DNA of 64,000 bases from assembly GCF_018691265.1 (NCBI RefSeq), contig NW_024881272.1, forward strand, positions 23,239,323 through 23,303,322, read 5' to 3'. Below, one piece after another: positions 60,436 through 64,000 of the stretch (position 1 is the first letter of the stretch; the number at the start of each line of letters is the position of its first letter). Below the pieces are notes generated by a model. The model did not search any database, was not told where the DNA came from, and worked only from the letters and a program-made list of their open reading frames with translations. A program made the position numbers and the translations under genes. Source of the DNA: Tyto alba. Taxonomy: Eukaryota; Chordata; Aves; Strigiformes; Tytonidae.

Positions 60436-63400
60436 ATATAATATGGCTCTGCTAGTTGCTTAGTGATTAAAAAATTGATAAAAATTATTAAAAAAATTGG
60501 TTACAGGAGTAATTGCTGTAGGTGCTTTTCATGTTTTTTTTACCCAGACAGATTTGGGACCCTGCTTTTGAAGACAGTTTGCAGGTGTGCATATGTTAGT
60601 AGAGCTACCTCATCTATCTAATTTCATGCCCATGATTTTTTTTTGGTGAAATACCTCGAGTTACCAGGTACTAGCAAGGAGCTGTGTTTGCTTTTGTGTG
60701 TGACATAGGTGATGCTGTGGATTTTGACTATTCTGGTGAACTTGATCCAGAAAAGAGACGTAATGGGATATGACACATTGTTTTAAACATTCTGGGCTCA
60801 TGAAACAGTCTGTCCCAGCCATAATTTCGGATACAAAATCAGAGTCTAATATTATACAGTGCATACTACTTTATGTCAGAAAAGACTGTTTTAAATTTTC
60901 CTACAAATAATTAATTGGAAAGCAACCTTTTCAGTATAAATTGTTTGTTTTTGAGCCTTTTAAGAAAAAGATTGTTCTACCATTCCTTGTCTTGTCTTTC
61001 TTCAAAAAAGCCTAATATGAAAGGAGACCAACAGAAGGGTACTTTTTTGCTGTCAGTTAAGTGACCTATCTTAACAAGACTTGATGGCCACAGTGTGAAT
61101 GCCAGTGTTTTTTTAACATAAAGCATTTGACATCCATCAGCATTGTCATAACATGCTGCTATTGCCACATTGGATTTGGAAGATGAATGCTACTAGTAAT
61201 TTGCAGAGCATCATTTAATCATCTTTGTCAAGTAACGGATTTGTTATTGATTTCAGGCTCCTAGTTAGCTTAGAGAATTGTATCTTAATTTGCTTCGCCC
61301 TTCTTCCCCAGAGGATGTAGTGCCATACTGCAAGTTTTGTAAACCAACTATATTAGAAGAACAGGGCTGAAAATTCAAGCATTCAATTCAAGCACTGAGA
61401 ACTTAATCACAAGTATCATCTGGTTTATTCACTTATTGTGGCATGATTTTTGTGAAAGAAATGGTACCTAGAAGTGCGTTTGGGTCAGGAAACATATCCA
61501 GTATTCTAATTTTGGAATGTACTAATTTTTTCAGTGTTTGCCTTTGAATTTTTCTTGTTTTGAATGTAATATAAGGAATAAGTCTCTATAGCTCTTGATT
61601 TTCCAGAGGAAATAAGTTTGGAGGAAAAGTAACAGTTCTACCGCAAGCAAGTATACTAAATCCTATGCAGATTGTCATCAGGATTGAATCACTGCAATTC
61701 ACAGTTCATGGTGAACAGAGTATCTAATAGCAGTAGTAGGTTTCTGTCCTTCATCCATGGGTTTTAAGGTGGAGTGGTACTGTTAGCTGCCTTTTCTGAT
61801 TTTTCTGTATATTGCAAACCAGTATCTTTCATCTGGTCCAAGGTGTTAACTCTGATTCTGTTAATACACAATTTCCTAAAAGACATCTAACTCAAGGTGA
61901 AAGTGTAGAGCGGAGGAAATTCTGTTCTGTTAGTTAATCTACCACAGAAAGCATTAGAAAGTCAAACCTTGGGTTTTTTTCATTTTCAGCTGGATTAGAT
62001 TTCAGCATCTAGTTGTGGTTTCTGCTTAAAGTTTTAACCTCTATGTGGTCCAGTCATACCTCTTGCTGCTTGGATATTGTAACGGAGTCACCTTTGACTT
62101 TTTGATAAATAGAAACCTTGCTCTTCCTGGTGTTTCCCAATTTACTACAGCTGCATTTTAAGGTCTCTTAGCAAGTTTTTAATCTAAATGACATGTGTTC
62201 TCCTGGTATTTTGTAATGTTAACTTTCTAATAAGAATATTAGATGATAGTAAATCATGTCCTGGGTCAGTTTTCTGGTGAGTATTAGAGAAGCTACTTTG
62301 AGAGGCAAAAACTTAAAGTAAAACAATCTCAACCTGGACCTTAGTTGTATGTCAGTGTGCAGACCACACAGAAACTTTTATTAAAACAGGGGAATCGGCA
62401 ATTAGCTATTTGCATGAATCTGTGAGATATTTAATGTTACAGTGTAGCTATGATTTATTAAGGAATAATTTGCACTTAATAAGCTCTGACATGGCATGGA
62501 AAGTGGAGATTGGTCTGGCCACAGCACTGACCTAAAAAATGGCAGTGGTGAAGAATTCAGCTGACCTTTGTCATCTGAGTTAGCTTAAAGTTGACAAAGG
62601 CCACTTGCATCCTTTTATCTTTGTTTAAGAGGCATTTTACTTTAATTGTGTAGGTTAGGCTGCATCAAATCAATAACTTTTACAAGTAGGAGGCTATTTT
62701 TCTTCCAGAAGAAAAGGATATTTCTATAGATTTAGATGGTCCTTATTACAGAATTGCAAAATCACTATAATGGAGAATTTCACTTAAAGTGTATGTTTGG
62801 TTTCCAAATAGATGATTTAATATTTCTGAGTGTTTTTCTTGATGTGTGGGTTTGGTTTTTTTCTTCTTTCTTTCCCTGGAAATACTTAACAATTACACAA
62901 CTTGTTTCACTGCATCCTTTTAAACATTCACACCTGAAAGCTTTTTATTACAATGAGAAGACAATTGTTTGCCCAGAAGCATAGTAAAATTTTCCAGTGG
63001 CACAAATCTTGTTCTAGGTCCTGTTTTATCAATAACTTAGTTTTCTCAATAGGGCACCAGAAATGATGGGAGAATCAACAGGCATTTGTGCATAGTTCTT
63101 CAAACCACAGAGAAACTGTAGTTTCTTTAATAAAGCAGCATCCATTTTGTAAGAGGAAACAGCAAGCTTTTAAAATGACATTTTATTCTCTTTTATAATC
63201 TTAGTTTAAATGAAAATTCCGTATGAGAGTGCCAAGCTTACAGATTTGCCTTTGCAACTTCTAGAATATACTTCCTCAAGAGACTGCAGAAAATTACAAG
63301 TATGTTATGCTGTCTTAACATCTGCCTAAGGGGAATTTTGCCATCCAATAAATACAGATCATAAATCAGCATTTTATCGTCAGCCACCAGGTGACTCTCA

Positions 63401-64000
63401 AATGTCAAGAAAAGGTGCATGGTAACTCCCAGATTTCTGTTGATGGCAGTAGCTGCCATCATGTTGTATTATGCAGAATTTTGGAAGAGGCAAATATCAC
63501 CTTTCCTGAATCTTTCAAGTGTATGCTTTGTGCCATTTTAATTGAGGCTCTATAAGTCCAAATCTAAAATTTGGAATGAAATCTTTGTTGAAGCCAAGTA
63601 GAAGTGTTTGGAAGAGGAGGATAACCAGGAGCAGTCTTGGCATAACTGGAGGAGATGCCCAACTTGGACTGATGTCTAATGACAGTGAATGTTTCAGTGA
63701 GGAGCGTGAAGAGATCAGCTATTCTGCAGTGTAACCTTGATAGAAGGCGTTATTGAATGCATTTCTCATGTTCATTTGTATCAGCCTTTGGAAGTGCGAT
63801 AAAGAAGTCTGTGTAACACCTTGGTAATGATTTATATTGTAGAAAGAATTGTTGTGAAAACAGTTTCAGAAACTGGAACTTCAGGGGCTGTATTTATTGC
63901 CGAGGTGAGATTTTTTTTGTCTTTATTTAAAACAAAACAATTCTTTCTCCAACCACCCCCAACACCCCCCCTCCGCTTCTTCCTTTTTTTTCTTTTCCAC
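60436..64000 (+). other. Intron sequence to the window end
   Basis: AT-rich sequence without recognised repeats. A donor-like site CCGAG|GTGAGA at 63904-63905 near the end has no convincing acceptor upstream. A C-rich, T-rich low-complexity stretch closes the window (about 63951-64000). Confidence 0.45.

Noticed and set aside
1..64000. Search for tRNA, rRNA, CRISPR-like arrays, operons or a viral or bacterial gene cluster
   Set aside because: None was found; the texture is that of vertebrate intergenic and intronic DNA, and no direct repeat array with regular spacers exists.

Overview
This is nuclear DNA from a vertebrate, most likely a bird outside the chicken lineage. The grounds are: no bacterial-type coding density; one strong CpG island (about 20.46-22.44 kb); sparse interspersed repeats, mostly very old LINE (CR1/L3-like) and MIR-like remnants; and one fairly intact solo LTR at 12.34-12.92 kb whose sequence I recognise from memory as a family common in neoavian genomes. 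I identified repeats by remembered consensus patterns, not by a search.

Layout. 1-20.4 kb looks like intergenic or upstream DNA: two overlapping old LINE fragments (3.6-5.5 kb), low-complexity tracts (7.8-8.6 kb), the antisense solo LTR, a (TG)12 tract, a 44-bp two-copy tandem duplication, and two MIR-like SINE relics. 20.46-22.44 kb is the CpG island promoter of a plus-strand gene. Its first coding exon appears to end at 21488: a single ATG at 21461 in good context, nine codons, then a strong splice donor. A second good donor lies at 21212/21213. From 21489 to the window end the DNA reads as a long first intron region, with a bias toward T tracts on the plus strand that fits transcription in that direction. 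Inside it, a 15-nt microexon candidate at 31029-31043 has strong splice signals on both sides and joins in frame with exon 1. A weaker 42-nt cassette candidate at 26308-26349 is also in the same phase. No further exon could be called with confidence up to 64 kb.

The remaining intron holds old LINE fragments in both orientations (35.4-35.9 plus, 43.7-46.1 minus, 60.2-60.4 plus), simple repeats, two small isolated CpG-rich patches (48.2 and 51.4 kb) and otherwise unremarkable sequence. The gene itself is not identified: the visible N-terminus (MRAAEPRSP, then AVTEG) is too short for me to name. Nearly all long open frames, including those of several hundred codons within the CpG island, are chance frames in GC-rich or repeat DNA.
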